Source: Leisingera caerulea DSM 24564 (GTDB taxonomy: Bacteria; Pseudomonadota; Alphaproteobacteria; Rhodobacterales; Rhodobacteraceae). From it: a stretch of DNA of 64,000 nt. The stretch covers positions 128,340 through 192,339 of the forward strand of contig NZ_KI421514.1 of the NCBI RefSeq assembly GCF_000473325.1, read 5' to 3'. The position numbers were made by a program, and so were the translations under genes. The notes below the pieces were generated by a model, which worked only from the letters and a program-made list of their open reading frames with translations, searched no databases and had not been told where the DNA came from. This document shows, piece after piece, positions 33,383-42,734 of this stretch. Within the stretch, counting starts at the first letter, position 1. The number at the start of each line of letters is the position of its first letter.

Positions 33383-34568
33383 GATGCTCCCCCACGGCGC
33401 GCTGAACGGCGTCAAGGTTCTTGACCTTTCCCGCATTCTGGCAGGCCCCACCTGCACCCAGCTGCTGGGCGATCTCGGCGCCACGGTGATCAAGGTCGAA
33501 AACCCCAAGACAGGCGGCGACGACACCCGCCAGTGGGGACCGCCCTATGTGACCGATGCGGACGGGCACCAATCCGACCTCTCCGCCTATTTCATGGCCG
33601 CCAACCGCAACAAACGCTCGGTTTCCATTGATATCGCAACGCCCGCCGGCCAAAAGGCCATCCGCCGTCTGGCGGCAGAGGCAGATATCCTGATCGAGAA
33701 CTTCAAACCCGGCGGGCTGGCGAAATACGGGCTGGATTATAACAGCCTCAAAGATGACCTTCCGGGCCTGATCTACTGCTCAATCTCCGGCTACGGCCAG
33801 ACCGGCCCCAACAGCCACAAGCCCGGCTATGACATCATGGCGCAGGGGTTCGGCGGCATCATGTCGCTGACCGGCGAGCCCGGCGGCCAGCCGATGAAAG
33901 CCGGCGTCGGCATCGCTGATGTGATGTGCGGCATGTATGCCTGCATCGGGATTCTGTCGGCGCTGCACCACCGCGATAAAACCGGCGAGGGCCAGCAGAT
34001 CGACCTGGCGCTGGTCGATGCCCAGATCGCCTGGCTGATCAACGAAGGCGTCGCCTATCTGAATACCGGCCAAGTCCCAAAGCGCCGCGGCAATGAACAT
34101 CCCAGCATCATGCCCTATGGGGTTTACGAAACGTCGGACGGCCATGTCATCCTGGCCGTGGGCAACGACAGCCAGTTCCGCCGCTTTATGGAGTTCCTCA
34201 AGCTGGAGGGCCTGGCAGAGGATCCGCGCTTTGCCACCAACCCCGCCCGCCTGCAGAACCGCGATGCGCTGAACGCGGTCCTGATCCCGTCGGTGCAGCG
34301 GTACACCACCGGGGATGTGCTGGCCGCAATGGAGGCCCGCAAGGTGTCGGCCGGCCCGGTGCAGGACCTGGAAACCCTGTTTGCCACCGATCAGGTGGAA
34401 GCCCGCAACATGGCCATTGGCATGGAAACGGCGGCCGGCCCGGTCAAGCTGCTGGGCAACCCGCTGAATTTCTCCCGCACGCCGGTCACATACCGGCACG
34501 CGCCGCCGGTCTGCGGCGAAGGCACCGAAGAGATTCTGACCGCAAAACACCCGTTTGAGCCGTCCTGA
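33369..34568 (+). CDS. CaiB/BaiF family (class III) CoA-transferase
   Basis: A 399-residue CoA-transferase. Family marks are VKVLDLSRILAGPTCTQLLGDLGA near the N-terminus, DIATPAGQKAIRRL, ADILIENFKPGG with the region around the catalytic Asp further on (GVGIADVMCGMYA, about residue 185), and GEGQQIDLALVDAQIAWL. It moves CoA between carboxylates. I choose ATG 33369, five bases after GGAGG; ATG 33366 is also possible. The start lies within the preceding TPP-enzyme gene (14-nt overlap), so translation is coupled. Substrates are not deducible. Confidence 0.88.
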   Translation: MAGSEMLPHGALNGVKVLDLSRILAGPTCTQLLGDLGATVIKVENPKTGGDDTRQWGPPYVTDADGHQSDLSAYFMAANRNKRSVSIDIATPAGQKAIRRLAAEADILIENFKPGGLAKYGLDYNSLKDDLPGLIYCSISGYGQTGPNSHKPGYDIMAQGFGGIMSLTGEPGGQPMKAGVGIADVMCGMYACIGILSALHHRDKTGEGQQIDLALVDAQIAWLINEGVAYLNTGQVPKRRGNEHPSIMPYGVYETSDGHVILAVGNDSQFRRFMEFLKLEGLAEDPRFATNPARLQNRDALNAVLIPSVQRYTTGDVLAAMEARKVSAGPVQDLETLFATDQVEARNMAIGMETAAGPVKLLGNPLNFSRTPVTYRHAPPVCGEGTEEILTAKHPFEPS

Positions 34569-34619
34569 TCCCCCAGTGATGCGGCGGCTTTCCGCCATGT
34601 GTTACAGTTTCCGGCAATT

Positions 34620-34642
34620 CACCGCTAAACCAGCGGTGTTTT
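34620..34642 (+). terminator. Intrinsic terminator after the CoA-transferase gene
   Basis: CACCGCT (34620-34626) pairs with AGCGGTG (34632-34638), loop AAACC, followed by TTTT. It closes the TPP-enzyme/CoA-transferase unit 50 nt after the stop. The remaining 187 nt to the next gene likely carry its promoter; nothing specific is visible. Confidence 0.8.
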
Positions 34643-34829
34643 CAGCCTGCCCTGATCCGCCGTCTTGCCAAAATTTCCCGGGAAATCCTACACATCCGCC
34701 ATAGTTTCAATCCAGGCGCACACAGGCCATCACCAAACCGCGAGCAGGGTTCGCCCGGAACATTCCGATGATCTACTCTTCAGCAGGACACGGAAACCGC
34801 GCTCGTATCAGAACAATGATTGGACTCTC

Positions 34830-36191
34830 ATGACGCAAGATATCTTCGGCCAAGACAGCAGCCTGACCGATGCCGCCGCACAGCAGGATTGGAATTCCGT
34901 GCAGCTGGGAGTTCTTTCCCATGCTGCAGCGGCCGCTGATCACCTGGGCGCAGTGCTGAAGGCGGCGCCGGAATATGCCCTGGCCCATGCGATCAAGGGG
35001 CTGTCGCTCTTGATGCTGGGACGCTCTGAGCTGGTGCCCACGGCGCGCGCCGCGCTGCGTGATGCCAAGGCCTGTTACGAGGGCGCCCTCCCGCGCGAGC
35101 GCAAATACGTCGACGCGCTGGAAGACTGGCTGGCCGGCCGCCCCAGTCTGGCAATCCAGCGGATGGAACAAGTGCTGGCCGTCTTCCCTCAGGACACACT
35201 GGCGATGAAACTCAGCCACGGCATCCGCTTTATCATGGGCGACCCCGCGGGCATGCGTGCCTCGATCGAACGGGTGCTGCCGGCCTATGCGCCGGACCAT
35301 GCCGGCCGCGGCTACCTCTTGGGCTGCCATGCCTTTGCGCTGGAGGAGACCGGCGAGTATGAGCGCGCCGCCAATGCCGGCCGCCAGGCCCTGTGGATGG
35401 CGCCGGATGACGCCTGGGGCCTGCACGCCGTGGCCCATGTGCATGACATGACCGGCAACGCCAAATCTGGCCTCGACTGGCTGCACGGCCGCGAGGAAGC
35501 CTGGGCGCATTGCAACAACTTCCGCTATCACGTCTGGTGGCATAAGGCGCTGATGCATCTGGACCTGGGCCAGATGGACGAGGCGATTGCGCTTTACGAC
35601 ACCGAGGTCCGCAAGGACAAGACCGACGACTACCGCGACATATCCAACGCCACCTCGCTGCTGGTGCGGCTGGAGCTGGAAGGCGTTGATGTCGGCAACC
35701 GCTGGGAAGAGCTGGCGAATCTCTGCGCTGCCCGCACTGAGGACGGCAGCCTGATTTTTGCCGATCTGCACTACCTGCTGGCGCTGACCGGCCACCGCAA
35801 GGAAGACGCCCACCGCCTGGTGCAGCGGATTCACGCCGACGCGGAGAAGGGCGGCAGCGAGGCGCGAGCACGGATGGCGGACCCCGGCTGCGCCGCTGCC
35901 GACGGGCTCGAAGCCTTCGGAGACGGTAATTACAAGGCCGCCTTTGCCCGTTTGTCCGCGGCCCGCGGCACCCTGCAGCTGGCCGGCGGCAGCCACGCGC
36001 AACGCGATGTTTTTGAACGCATTACCATAGACGCGGGAATCCGCTCAGGCCAGCTTGACGCGGTCGAGGCAATCCTGGAAGACCGCCGCGCCAAGCGGGG
36101 CGGCGCAGAGGACAATTACGCGCTGGCCCGCCGCACCCTGATCGCCGAGGCGCGGACCCAGTCTGGCGCCAAAAGCGTACCTGCCGAGTAA
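34830..36191 (+). CDS. TPR protein of the TTC38 family
   Basis: A 453-residue soluble protein predicted to be alpha-helical throughout. It resembles the tetratricopeptide repeat protein 38 family, with segments such as PEYALAHAIKGLSLLMLGR, RERKYVDALEDWLAGRP, GYLLGCHAFALEETGEYERA and the characteristic HAVAHVHDMTGNAKSGLDWL, YHVWWHKALMHLDLGQMDEAI. No signal peptide or catalytic motif is seen; it probably mediates protein contacts. It lies 25 nt ahead of opgC on the same strand and could be co-transcribed with the glucan genes. Confidence 0.75.
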   Translation: MTQDIFGQDSSLTDAAAQQDWNSVQLGVLSHAAAAADHLGAVLKAAPEYALAHAIKGLSLLMLGRSELVPTARAALRDAKACYEGALPRERKYVDALEDWLAGRPSLAIQRMEQVLAVFPQDTLAMKLSHGIRFIMGDPAGMRASIERVLPAYAPDHAGRGYLLGCHAFALEETGEYERAANAGRQALWMAPDDAWGLHAVAHVHDMTGNAKSGLDWLHGREEAWAHCNNFRYHVWWHKALMHLDLGQMDEAIALYDTEVRKDKTDDYRDISNATSLLVRLELEGVDVGNRWEELANLCAARTEDGSLIFADLHYLLALTGHRKEDAHRLVQRIHADAEKGGSEARARMADPGCAAADGLEAFGDGNYKAAFARLSAARGTLQLAGGSHAQRDVFERITIDAGIRSGQLDAVEAILEDRRAKRGGAEDNYALARRTLIAEARTQSGAKSVPAE

Positions 36192-36216
36192 GACCTTCAA
36201 GGACCAGAAACCACAG

Positions 36217-37479
36217 ATGTCCAGCATTGCGCCCTTCCCCGGGCCTCAGAAAGACCCTGCTGCCGCCAACCGCGCAGCCCCCCCGCCGCAAGCGGCGCAG
36301 CCGCGGGTGCGCGACCCGCGGCTCGACTTCTACCGCGGCATTGCGATGTTCATCATCCTAGTGGCCCATATCCCTGGCAACCGCTGGACTGGCTGGATCC
36401 CGGCCCGCTTCGGGTTTTCGGACGCGACTGAAATCTTTGTCTTCTGCTCCGGCATGGCCTCCGCCATCGCCTTTGGCAGCTCTTTCGACCGCCAGGGCTG
36501 GTGGCTGGGCACCGCCCGCGTCGCCTTCCGCTGCTGGCAGGTGTTCTGGGCCCACATCGGGCTGTTCTTCTTCCTGGCCATGTCGATGGCGGCGCTCGAC
36601 CTTTATGGCGGGTTCGAGAAGAGCTATATCAACTCGCTGAACCTGGGCCATTTCTTCAAGGATCCGATGACCCAGATCGTCGGCATCTTCACCCTCACCT
36701 ACGTGCCGAATTACTTCGACATCCTGCCGATGTACCTGGTGGTGCTGATGCTGATGCCGCTGATGATCGGACTGGAGAAGGCGGGGCTTTGGGCCGTGGC
36801 GGCGATGTCGGTGCTGATCTGGCTGACCGCCAACCCCTATTTGGCCGGCCTTGGCCCCAACGGCGTTTCGCTGCCGGCGGAACCGTGGTCTGACCGGGAA
36901 TGGTTCTTCAACCCCTTCGGCTGGCAGCTGCTGTTCTTCACCGGCTTTGCCTTCATGAAGGGCTGGCTGCCAAAGCCGCCGGTTTCCAAGGTTCTGGTCG
37001 TGCTTGCCGCCGCCTTCCTGATCCTCTCGGCCCCGTACGGTTCCTGGAAAGTCTTCACCTGGGTCAAAGCCGCCAGCCCGGATCTGGCTGAGCTGATCAA
37101 ACCCGGCCGCGACGCCATCGGCGAATGGCGCGAAAAGACCGACTTCGGCCTGCTGCGTTATGCCCACTTCCTGGCTCTGGCCTATCTGGGCTGGGTTGCG
37201 GCGGGCGAAGGGGGCAAGCGCCTGATCGCCACCGGCCATTCGCTGGGCGCGCGCCTCTGGGCGGTGCTGCTGAAGGTCATCACCAAGGTCGGCCAGCAAT
37301 CGCTTGCCGTGTTTGTGTTCTCGATGGCCCTGGCCCGGTTCATCGGCTTTGCCCTTGACCAGACCGACCGCGCGGTTATGACCACGGCATACGCCAATCT
37401 GGTTGGCTTTTTCCTAATCATTGGCTGCGCTTACGGCGCTGCCTGGTTCAAGTCACAGCCTTGGAGAGCCAAGAAATGA
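36217..37479 (+). CDS. opgC: OpgC, membrane acyltransferase for periplasmic glucans
   Basis: A 420-residue protein with a Pro/Ala-rich N-terminal tail (residues 1-32) and about ten helices. The start of the membrane domain, PRLDFYRGIAMFIILVAHIPGNRW, and FSDATEIFVFCSGMASAIAFG are characteristic of OpgC proteins, which add succinyl groups to osmoregulated periplasmic glucans. It overlaps the following glucan gene by 4 nt (ATGA). Together with OpgG/D and OpgH this forms the full set of genes for making and decorating the glucans. Confidence 0.9.
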   Translation: MSSIAPFPGPQKDPAAANRAAPPPQAAQPRVRDPRLDFYRGIAMFIILVAHIPGNRWTGWIPARFGFSDATEIFVFCSGMASAIAFGSSFDRQGWWLGTARVAFRCWQVFWAHIGLFFFLAMSMAALDLYGGFEKSYINSLNLGHFFKDPMTQIVGIFTLTYVPNYFDILPMYLVVLMLMPLMIGLEKAGLWAVAAMSVLIWLTANPYLAGLGPNGVSLPAEPWSDREWFFNPFGWQLLFFTGFAFMKGWLPKPPVSKVLVVLAAAFLILSAPYGSWKVFTWVKAASPDLAELIKPGRDAIGEWREKTDFGLLRYAHFLALAYLGWVAAGEGGKRLIATGHSLGARLWAVLLKVITKVGQQSLAVFVFSMALARFIGFALDQTDRAVMTTAYANLVGFFLIIGCAYGAAWFKSQPWRAKK

Positions 37480-38984
37480 GCTCTTTTTCCCGCCGTTCCT
37501 TTCTGGCTGCCGCGCTTGGCAGCACCGCCCTGTACGCCTTGCCGGGTCTGGCAAATGACACCCAGCCCTTCAGCCGCGAGGTGGTCGTGGCCAAGGCCCG
37601 CGCGCTTGCGCAGGAGGACTATGCCGAACGCCCGTCGGTGCCGCAGGACTGGCTCGAACAGTCTTATGACGACTACAAGGCCCGCTGGTTCCGCTCCTCG
37701 GACGCGTTGTGGTCCAAGACCGACCGCAGCTACAACGTGGATTTCTTCCTGCCCGGCCTGTACTTCCCGCGCCCGGTTCAAATCAACACCGTGACCGGCG
37801 GGCAAGCGCAGGCCGTGCCTTTCGACCTGTCGCTGTTCGACAAGACAGACAAGGCGCCCGAGCTGACAACCGATGGGCATCTGGGCTATTCCGGCCTGCG
37901 CCTGCGCACTGTTCTGGACGATCCCACCCAGAAGACAGAATTCTGTGTGTTCCAGGGGGCCAGCTACTTCCGCGCCATCGGCATCGGCAATACCTACGGG
38001 CTGTCCGCCCGCGGCCTGGCGCTGAAAACCGCGGATCCCGACGGTGAAGAGTTCCCGGAGTTCATCGAATTCTGGCTGGAGGCCCCTGCTCCCGGCCAGC
38101 GCGCAATGGTGGTCCATGCGCTGATGGACTCCCCCTCCGTCACCGGCGCCTACCGTTTCACCATCACCCCCGGCAGCAGCACGGTGATGGAGGTGGAGGC
38201 CACACTGTTCGCCCGCGAGGACCTGAACCACACGGGCCTGGCGCCCCTCACCTCGATGTTCCTGTTCGATGCCACCAACCGCAACCGCTTTGACGATTTC
38301 CGCCCTGCGGTGCATGACAGCGATGGCCTGCTGGTGGTCAACGGCAACGGTGAAACCCTGTGGCGGCCGCTGGCCAACCCCGCGCGGCTGCAGGTGTCGT
38401 CCTTCGTCGACGACAACCCGCGCGGCTTCGGCCTGATGCAGCGCGCGCGCAAGCTGTCGGATTTCAACGACCTGGAAGCCTTCTATCACAACCGCCCCTG
38501 CCTGTGGGTCGAACCCAAGGAGGACTGGGGCAAGGGCGCGGTCACCCTGGTGGAAATCCCCGCCGACAAGGAAATCTACGACAATACTGTCGCCTACTGG
38601 CGCCCGCGCGAGCCTTATGCCGCCGGATCGGAGATCAGCCTCAGCTACCGCCTCACCTGGGGCGCGGAGCCGGTGCTGCCGATGCCGCGGGTGATCGACA
38701 CCGCCGAGGGCGCCCGCATCTTTGGCGGGCCGGGCCGGATCGTCACCATCGACTTCGACGCCCACCCCCTGTTCGAGGACGGGCCCGAGGCCCTTGACGT
38801 GCACATCCACTCTCCCCATGTGGCGGCCAGCGAAGGCGTGCTGCAGCGAAACCCGGAAACCGGCGGCCTGCGGCTCGCCTTCACCTTCGATCCCGGCGAC
38901 CGGGATCACGTCGAACTTCGCGCCCAGCTCAGGAAGGACGGCAGCCCCGCCTCCGAGGTCTGGCTTTACAGGTGGACCGCATGA
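37476..38984 (+). CDS. opgG: Periplasmic glucan biosynthesis protein OpgG/OpgD
   Basis: A 502-residue periplasmic protein of the MdoG/OpgG family. The N-terminus carries a twin-arginine signal (FSRRSFLAAALGS), a trait of OpgD rather than of the Sec-exported OpgG of E. coli. Family blocks include DYKARWFRSSDALW, FFLPGLYFPRPVQIN, GHLGYSGLRLRTVL, GASYFRAIG, YGLSARGLALKT and GFGLMQRARKLSDFNDLEAFYHNRPCLWVEP. It is thought to shape the glucan backbone and branching in the periplasm. It overlaps opgC and opgH by 4 nt each. Confidence 0.92.
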   Translation: MSSFSRRSFLAAALGSTALYALPGLANDTQPFSREVVVAKARALAQEDYAERPSVPQDWLEQSYDDYKARWFRSSDALWSKTDRSYNVDFFLPGLYFPRPVQINTVTGGQAQAVPFDLSLFDKTDKAPELTTDGHLGYSGLRLRTVLDDPTQKTEFCVFQGASYFRAIGIGNTYGLSARGLALKTADPDGEEFPEFIEFWLEAPAPGQRAMVVHALMDSPSVTGAYRFTITPGSSTVMEVEATLFAREDLNHTGLAPLTSMFLFDATNRNRFDDFRPAVHDSDGLLVVNGNGETLWRPLANPARLQVSSFVDDNPRGFGLMQRARKLSDFNDLEAFYHNRPCLWVEPKEDWGKGAVTLVEIPADKEIYDNTVAYWRPREPYAAGSEISLSYRLTWGAEPVLPMPRVIDTAEGARIFGGPGRIVTIDFDAHPLFEDGPEALDVHIHSPHVAASEGVLQRNPETGGLRLAFTFDPGDRDHVELRAQLRKDGSPASEVWLYRWTA

Positions 38985-40858
38985 CCGCATGTGATCTGAT
39001 GCCCCCGGAGCAGCCTCTGGCGATGCCGGAACAGGATTTCAGCAAGGACTTCAGGGACGCTGCCGCCCCCGGCGGTGCGGCCCCCAGCCAGGTGGCGCTC
39101 TGGCGCCTGCTGGCCTTTTCGCCAGCCATGGCAGCGACGGGTGTGCTCACTTGGGTGATGCAGGGCTGGTTCGCCGACGGCGGCTTCTCGGTTCTGGAAA
39201 TGATCCTGCTGGCGCTGATCGCCTTCAACTTCTTCTGGATCGCCTTCACCGTCTCCACCGTTCTCTTGGGCCTTTACGGCCTGTCACGCCGCGAAAAAAC
39301 CGTGGCCCGCGGCCCCGCGCGCCCGATGAAGGTGGCGCTGCTGATGCCGGTCTACAACGAGGTGCCCTGGTATGTGCTGGGCAATGCCCAGACCATGCTG
39401 CAAGAGCTGCACGGCCGCGGCGGCCAGCATGAATATGCGATGTTCATCCTGTCGGACACACGCGACGATGCAATTGCCAAGCAAGAGCGCGACAGCGTCG
39501 AGGCCCTGCGCACCATGCTGCCGGAAGGCACGGAACTCTACTACCGCCGCCGCGCCGATAACGAGGGCCGCAAGGTCGGCAATATCTCCGACTGGGTGCG
39601 CCGCTGGGGCGCAGGCTACGAGGCGATGCTGGTGCTGGACGCCGACAGCCTGATGACCGGCCGCGCCATTGCCCGGCTGGCCGATGCGCTGGCCCGTGAC
39701 CCCGGCGCCGGCCTGATCCAGAGCTATCCGCAGCTGATCGGCGCGCAGTCGGTCTTTGGCCGGATGCAGCAGTTCGCCAACGGCGTCTACGGCCTCGCGC
39801 TGGCCGAGGGCCTGGCCCGCTGGGCCGGGCACGAGGGCAACTACTGGGGCCACAACGCCATCATCCGCACCCGCGCCTTTGCCGCCTGCGCGGGCCTTCC
39901 GCTCTTGCGCTCGCGCTTCGGCGGCGGCGAGAAGCTGATCATGAGCCACGATTTCGTCGAGGCGGGCCTCTTGCGCCGGGCCGGCTGGTCGGTGCGCTTC
40001 CTGCCCCGCATCCGCGGCTCTTACGAGGAAACCCCCGCCACCCTGATCGACCACATCCTGCGCGACCGCCGCTGGTGCCAGGGCAACCTGCAGCACCTAA
40101 ATCTGCTGCACGCCAAGGGCTTCCGCGCGATCTCCCGCTTCCACCTCTTTGCGGGCGCCATCGGTTATCTGATGGCACCGGTGTGGTTTGCGCTGCTGGT
40201 GCTGTGGGCCATCATCGGCCGCAGCGAAGAGGCGTCTGTCATCAGCTATTTCAGCGAAGCCAACCCCTTCCGCCCCAACTGGCCGGATATGTCGGAGCCC
40301 AGGCATGTGTTGGTGATCATCCTGATCTACGCGATGCTTCTGGCGCCCAAGATCCTGGCCGCGGCGGCGCTGCCGCTGACCGGCAGCCGGTTCTCGGAAT
40401 ACGGCGGCCCGGTGCACTTCGTGCTGTCCTTCCTGTCCGAGTTGATGCTGGCCATCCTCTATGCGCCGATCCTGATGGTGCAGCAGATGATCGCAGTGTT
40501 CCGCACGGCCCTGGGCCTGCAGCGCGGCTGGGAACCGCAGGCCCGCGACGGCGGCAGCTACGCCTTGCGCACGCTGATCACCTGCCATGCCCTGGAAACC
40601 GTCAGCGGCGTGGCGCTCTGGGCCGGCATCCTGTCGGGCACCGTGTCGCTGTGGCTGGCACCGATCGCGCTGTCGCTGGTGCTGGCGGTGCCGCTGTCCG
40701 CCTTGTCCGGCGTCAAGACCGTGAACCGCATCCGCCACTGGATGGCCACGCGGGAGGAGTTCACCGAACCCCAGATCACCCGCGCCGCCCGCGCGGCCCG
40801 CGCCGACCTGAAGGCGCTGCTGGACGGCAGCACCGCCCGCGGCACCCCGGCAGAGTAA
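38981..40858 (+). CDS. opgH: OpgH, glucans biosynthesis glucosyltransferase
   Basis: A 625-residue inner-membrane family-2 glycosyltransferase that polymerises glucose from UDP-glucose and passes the chain across the membrane. The cytoplasmic catalytic domain (about residues 110-370) has SDTRDD, VLDADSLMTG (DxD), the acid pair region MSHDFVEAGLLRRAGW, and DRRWCQGN (the QxxRW-type motif in R-R-W-C-Q form). Two helices precede and about six follow. ATG 38981 overlaps the opgG stop (ATGA). It is shorter than E. coli OpgH at both ends. Confidence 0.93.
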   Translation: MTACDLMPPEQPLAMPEQDFSKDFRDAAAPGGAAPSQVALWRLLAFSPAMAATGVLTWVMQGWFADGGFSVLEMILLALIAFNFFWIAFTVSTVLLGLYGLSRREKTVARGPARPMKVALLMPVYNEVPWYVLGNAQTMLQELHGRGGQHEYAMFILSDTRDDAIAKQERDSVEALRTMLPEGTELYYRRRADNEGRKVGNISDWVRRWGAGYEAMLVLDADSLMTGRAIARLADALARDPGAGLIQSYPQLIGAQSVFGRMQQFANGVYGLALAEGLARWAGHEGNYWGHNAIIRTRAFAACAGLPLLRSRFGGGEKLIMSHDFVEAGLLRRAGWSVRFLPRIRGSYEETPATLIDHILRDRRWCQGNLQHLNLLHAKGFRAISRFHLFAGAIGYLMAPVWFALLVLWAIIGRSEEASVISYFSEANPFRPNWPDMSEPRHVLVIILIYAMLLAPKILAAAALPLTGSRFSEYGGPVHFVLSFLSELMLAILYAPILMVQQMIAVFRTALGLQRGWEPQARDGGSYALRTLITCHALETVSGVALWAGILSGTVSLWLAPIALSLVLAVPLSALSGVKTVNRIRHWMATREEFTEPQITRAARAARADLKALLDGSTARGTPAE

Positions 40859-41021
40859 CCCCGGCGCGCAAGGGGGCACCTCCCGCGCCCGCAGGTCACC
40901 CCGGCTGCCCCGGGCTGACCTTGGCAGTCTTGGGCCCGGCGCCGCGCTGACGCGCGGCGCGGGTCCGCGAAACTAACAACACCTTCCACCACTGTAATAG
41001 CGCCGCCAATTCAGAGCTGCA

Positions 41022-41047
41022 GCTGCGCGCCCTCAGGGGCGCGCAGC
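41022..41047. terminator. GC-rich hairpin between convergent opgH and esterase genes
   Basis: GCTGCGCGCCC (41022-41032) and GGGCGCGCAGC (41037-41047) form a perfect 11-bp stem with loop TCAG. No U-tract follows on either strand. Together with another strong dyad nearby (GCGCCGCGC...GCGCGGCGC, about 40950-40971) it fills the 273-nt gap between convergent genes and probably stops both. Confidence 0.55.
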
Positions 41048-41131
41048 CTGGCCCAACGCTTTGCCGCAAATCTCTGATTTACAGGTGAATGGGCGGGAGC
41101 GCACCGGTTCAAAAGGCGCTGCCCCGGGCGG

Positions 41132-41968
41132 TCAGCGCACGGCGGGTTCGTCCTCGAACCAATCGGCCATCCAGCCAGCCCAGCCCCCGGGCAGCGCATG
41201 GCCGCCGTCAAACAGAACCATCTCGATTTCAGCCCCCGGCCCGCAGTCCCAGCGGCGGCGCAACTGGCCGTCCTCCCGCCACGCTCTGTCCGGCGCATGG
41301 GAGGTGCAGCCATTGGCCTGCCGCCACAGCTCCAGCCCGGCAAAGACGTCGCCCTGCTCCCAGCGGCCGCCGCCGAGAGGCCGCCCCTCCAGCGGCACCA
41401 CCTCATCGCGCCAGCCGTGGACCTGCAACAGCCGCACCGGCCCTGCGCAAGCCTCCGGCTGCGGCCGCCAAAAGGCCCCCGAAACCGGCGCATAAGCCGC
41501 AAAGGCTTCGGGATCGCGGCAGGCCAGGTAATGGACCATAAAGGCCCCGGCCGAGAACCCTGCCAGGACGGTCTGCGCCCCGGACGTGCCAAACCGCGCA
41601 GAGGCATCTGCCAGAACCGCGGCAAAGAACGCGCCTTCATCGCGGCCGTCATCAAAGGGGCCGAACCCCCAGCTTTGCGGACCAGCACCGCCCCGCTTGC
41701 GCCCCTCCGGCGCGATCAGCGCATAACCGCGCTGCGTCACCCCTTTGACAAGCGATTTGTTCTTCAGCACCTGCGCGCCGCTGCCGCCGTAGCCGTGCAG
41801 GAACATCACCACCGGCACCGGCACAGCGGAGGCCTCCGGCAGCACGATGTGATAGCGGCCATTCTGCACCTCGCAAGCCTCCGGCGCCGCGCCGCAGGCT
41901 GCCGCCGCTCCGCTGCCCCAAAACGCAATCAGCGCCGCAACCGCGGCCCCAGGCCTAAAACCTCTCAT
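41132..41968 (-). CDS. Secreted esterase / PHB-depolymerase-like alpha/beta hydrolase
   Basis: A 278-residue protein with a signal peptide (residues 1-24) and an alpha/beta hydrolase fold. The oxyanion region is VVMFLHGYGGSG (about 55), the nucleophile elbow is AGFSAGAFMVH (serine about 138), and the late LFDGGHALPGGW supplies the histidine. It is related to the LpqC/feruloyl esterase and polyhydroxybutyrate depolymerase family. The substrate is not evident. ATG 41968 overlaps the stop of the upstream rhodanese gene (ATGA), so the pair is coupled. Confidence 0.82.
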   Translation of the reverse strand: MRGFRPGAAVAALIAFWGSGAAAACGAAPEACEVQNGRYHIVLPEASAVPVPVVMFLHGYGGSGAQVLKNKSLVKGVTQRGYALIAPEGRKRGGAGPQSWGFGPFDDGRDEGAFFAAVLADASARFGTSGAQTVLAGFSAGAFMVHYLACRDPEAFAAYAPVSGAFWRPQPEACAGPVRLLQVHGWRDEVVPLEGRPLGGGRWEQGDVFAGLELWRQANGCTSHAPDRAWREDGQLRRRWDCGPGAEIEMVLFDGGHALPGGWAGWMADWFEDEPAVR

Positions 41969-42453
41969 CACCCCTCCCACCGGGCCACCGGCAGGTTGCC
42001 TGCAATCCAGCCCGGTCCCGCGGCGGAGCCCAGCATGCCTTCGGGCACGTCGATCACATTGGTGAAGCCCGCGTCTGCCAGCGCCAGCGTCATCCGCGCC
42101 GAGCGCACCCCGCGGGCGCAGATCAGTGCCACCGGCGCGGCCCTGTCCGGCCCCGTCACCGCCTGCAAGGCGGCCAGGAAATCATCGCGCCGCATGTCGA
42201 TCTGGTGGCTGCCCACCGGTACCCCGGACGCGCGCCATTCCTGCGGCGTGCGGATATCCACCAGGATAATGCCGCCGTCCCGGGCCGCGGCAAAGGCCTG
42301 TGCCGCGCTCAGCCGCGGCTGGTCGTGCGCGGGCGGCTGGCGGCGGTGCCACCAGTAGCCAAAGCCGCCTGCCGCCGCAGCCCCGCCCAGCAGCATCAGC
42401 CGCCGCGTCAGGTTGCCAGTGTCCGTCTGTGTACCGGGCTGTGTACCGGGCAT
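41968..42453 (-). CDS. Rhodanese-like sulfurtransferase domain protein with N-terminal membrane anchor
   Basis: A 161-residue protein. The first 20 residues are polar with a GTQPGTQTDTG duplication, then an arginine-led hydrophobic segment (LTRRLMLLGGAAAAGGFGYWW) acts as a Tat-like signal or anchor. A rhodanese domain follows (about 50-155): VDIRTPQEW, the active-site loop LICARGVRSARM with the catalytic cysteine, and FTNVIDVPEGM. It would move sulfane sulfur in the periplasm. Start ATG 42453 is chosen by family length. Confidence 0.8.
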   Translation of the reverse strand: MPGTQPGTQTDTGNLTRRLMLLGGAAAAGGFGYWWHRRQPPAHDQPRLSAAQAFAAARDGGIILVDIRTPQEWRASGVPVGSHQIDMRRDDFLAALQAVTGPDRAAPVALICARGVRSARMTLALADAGFTNVIDVPEGMLGSAAGPGWIAGNLPVARWEG

Positions 42454-42734
42454 TTTGCCTCCGCATCTCCATTTCCCGCCGCTGGATCGCGGTCCTGCCC
42501 CAAGATCTAGCAGCTTGGCCGCCGCCAATCACCGGAAATAGAGGGTTTCGGCCGGTCAAGTTCTTGTTATTGCGCACGCCTCCCCCAAATATAGGCGCAA
42601 TAATCGTATCAATTCCGTCCCGGGGCTGCGGCATTCTTACCGTATCAGGGGCGGCGGGGGTGGTTCTGGGCTGAAAAATTGCTTAGCACTGGACCAAAAA
42701 ACAACGACGCGCCAACCCGACAGGAGACCTGCAC

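Noticed and set aside
31769..34568. Oxalyl-CoA decarboxylase plus formyl-CoA transferase
   Set aside because: The TPP enzyme lacks the oxalyl-CoA decarboxylase N-terminal pattern and resembles acetolactate synthase instead; no oxalate genes are nearby.
42569..42601. ATTGCGC...GCGCAAT dyad upstream of the Mrp operon as a cation-responsive element
   Set aside because: Seven-base arms 19 nt apart in an ordinary promoter region are not convincing without a second copy or a known regulator.
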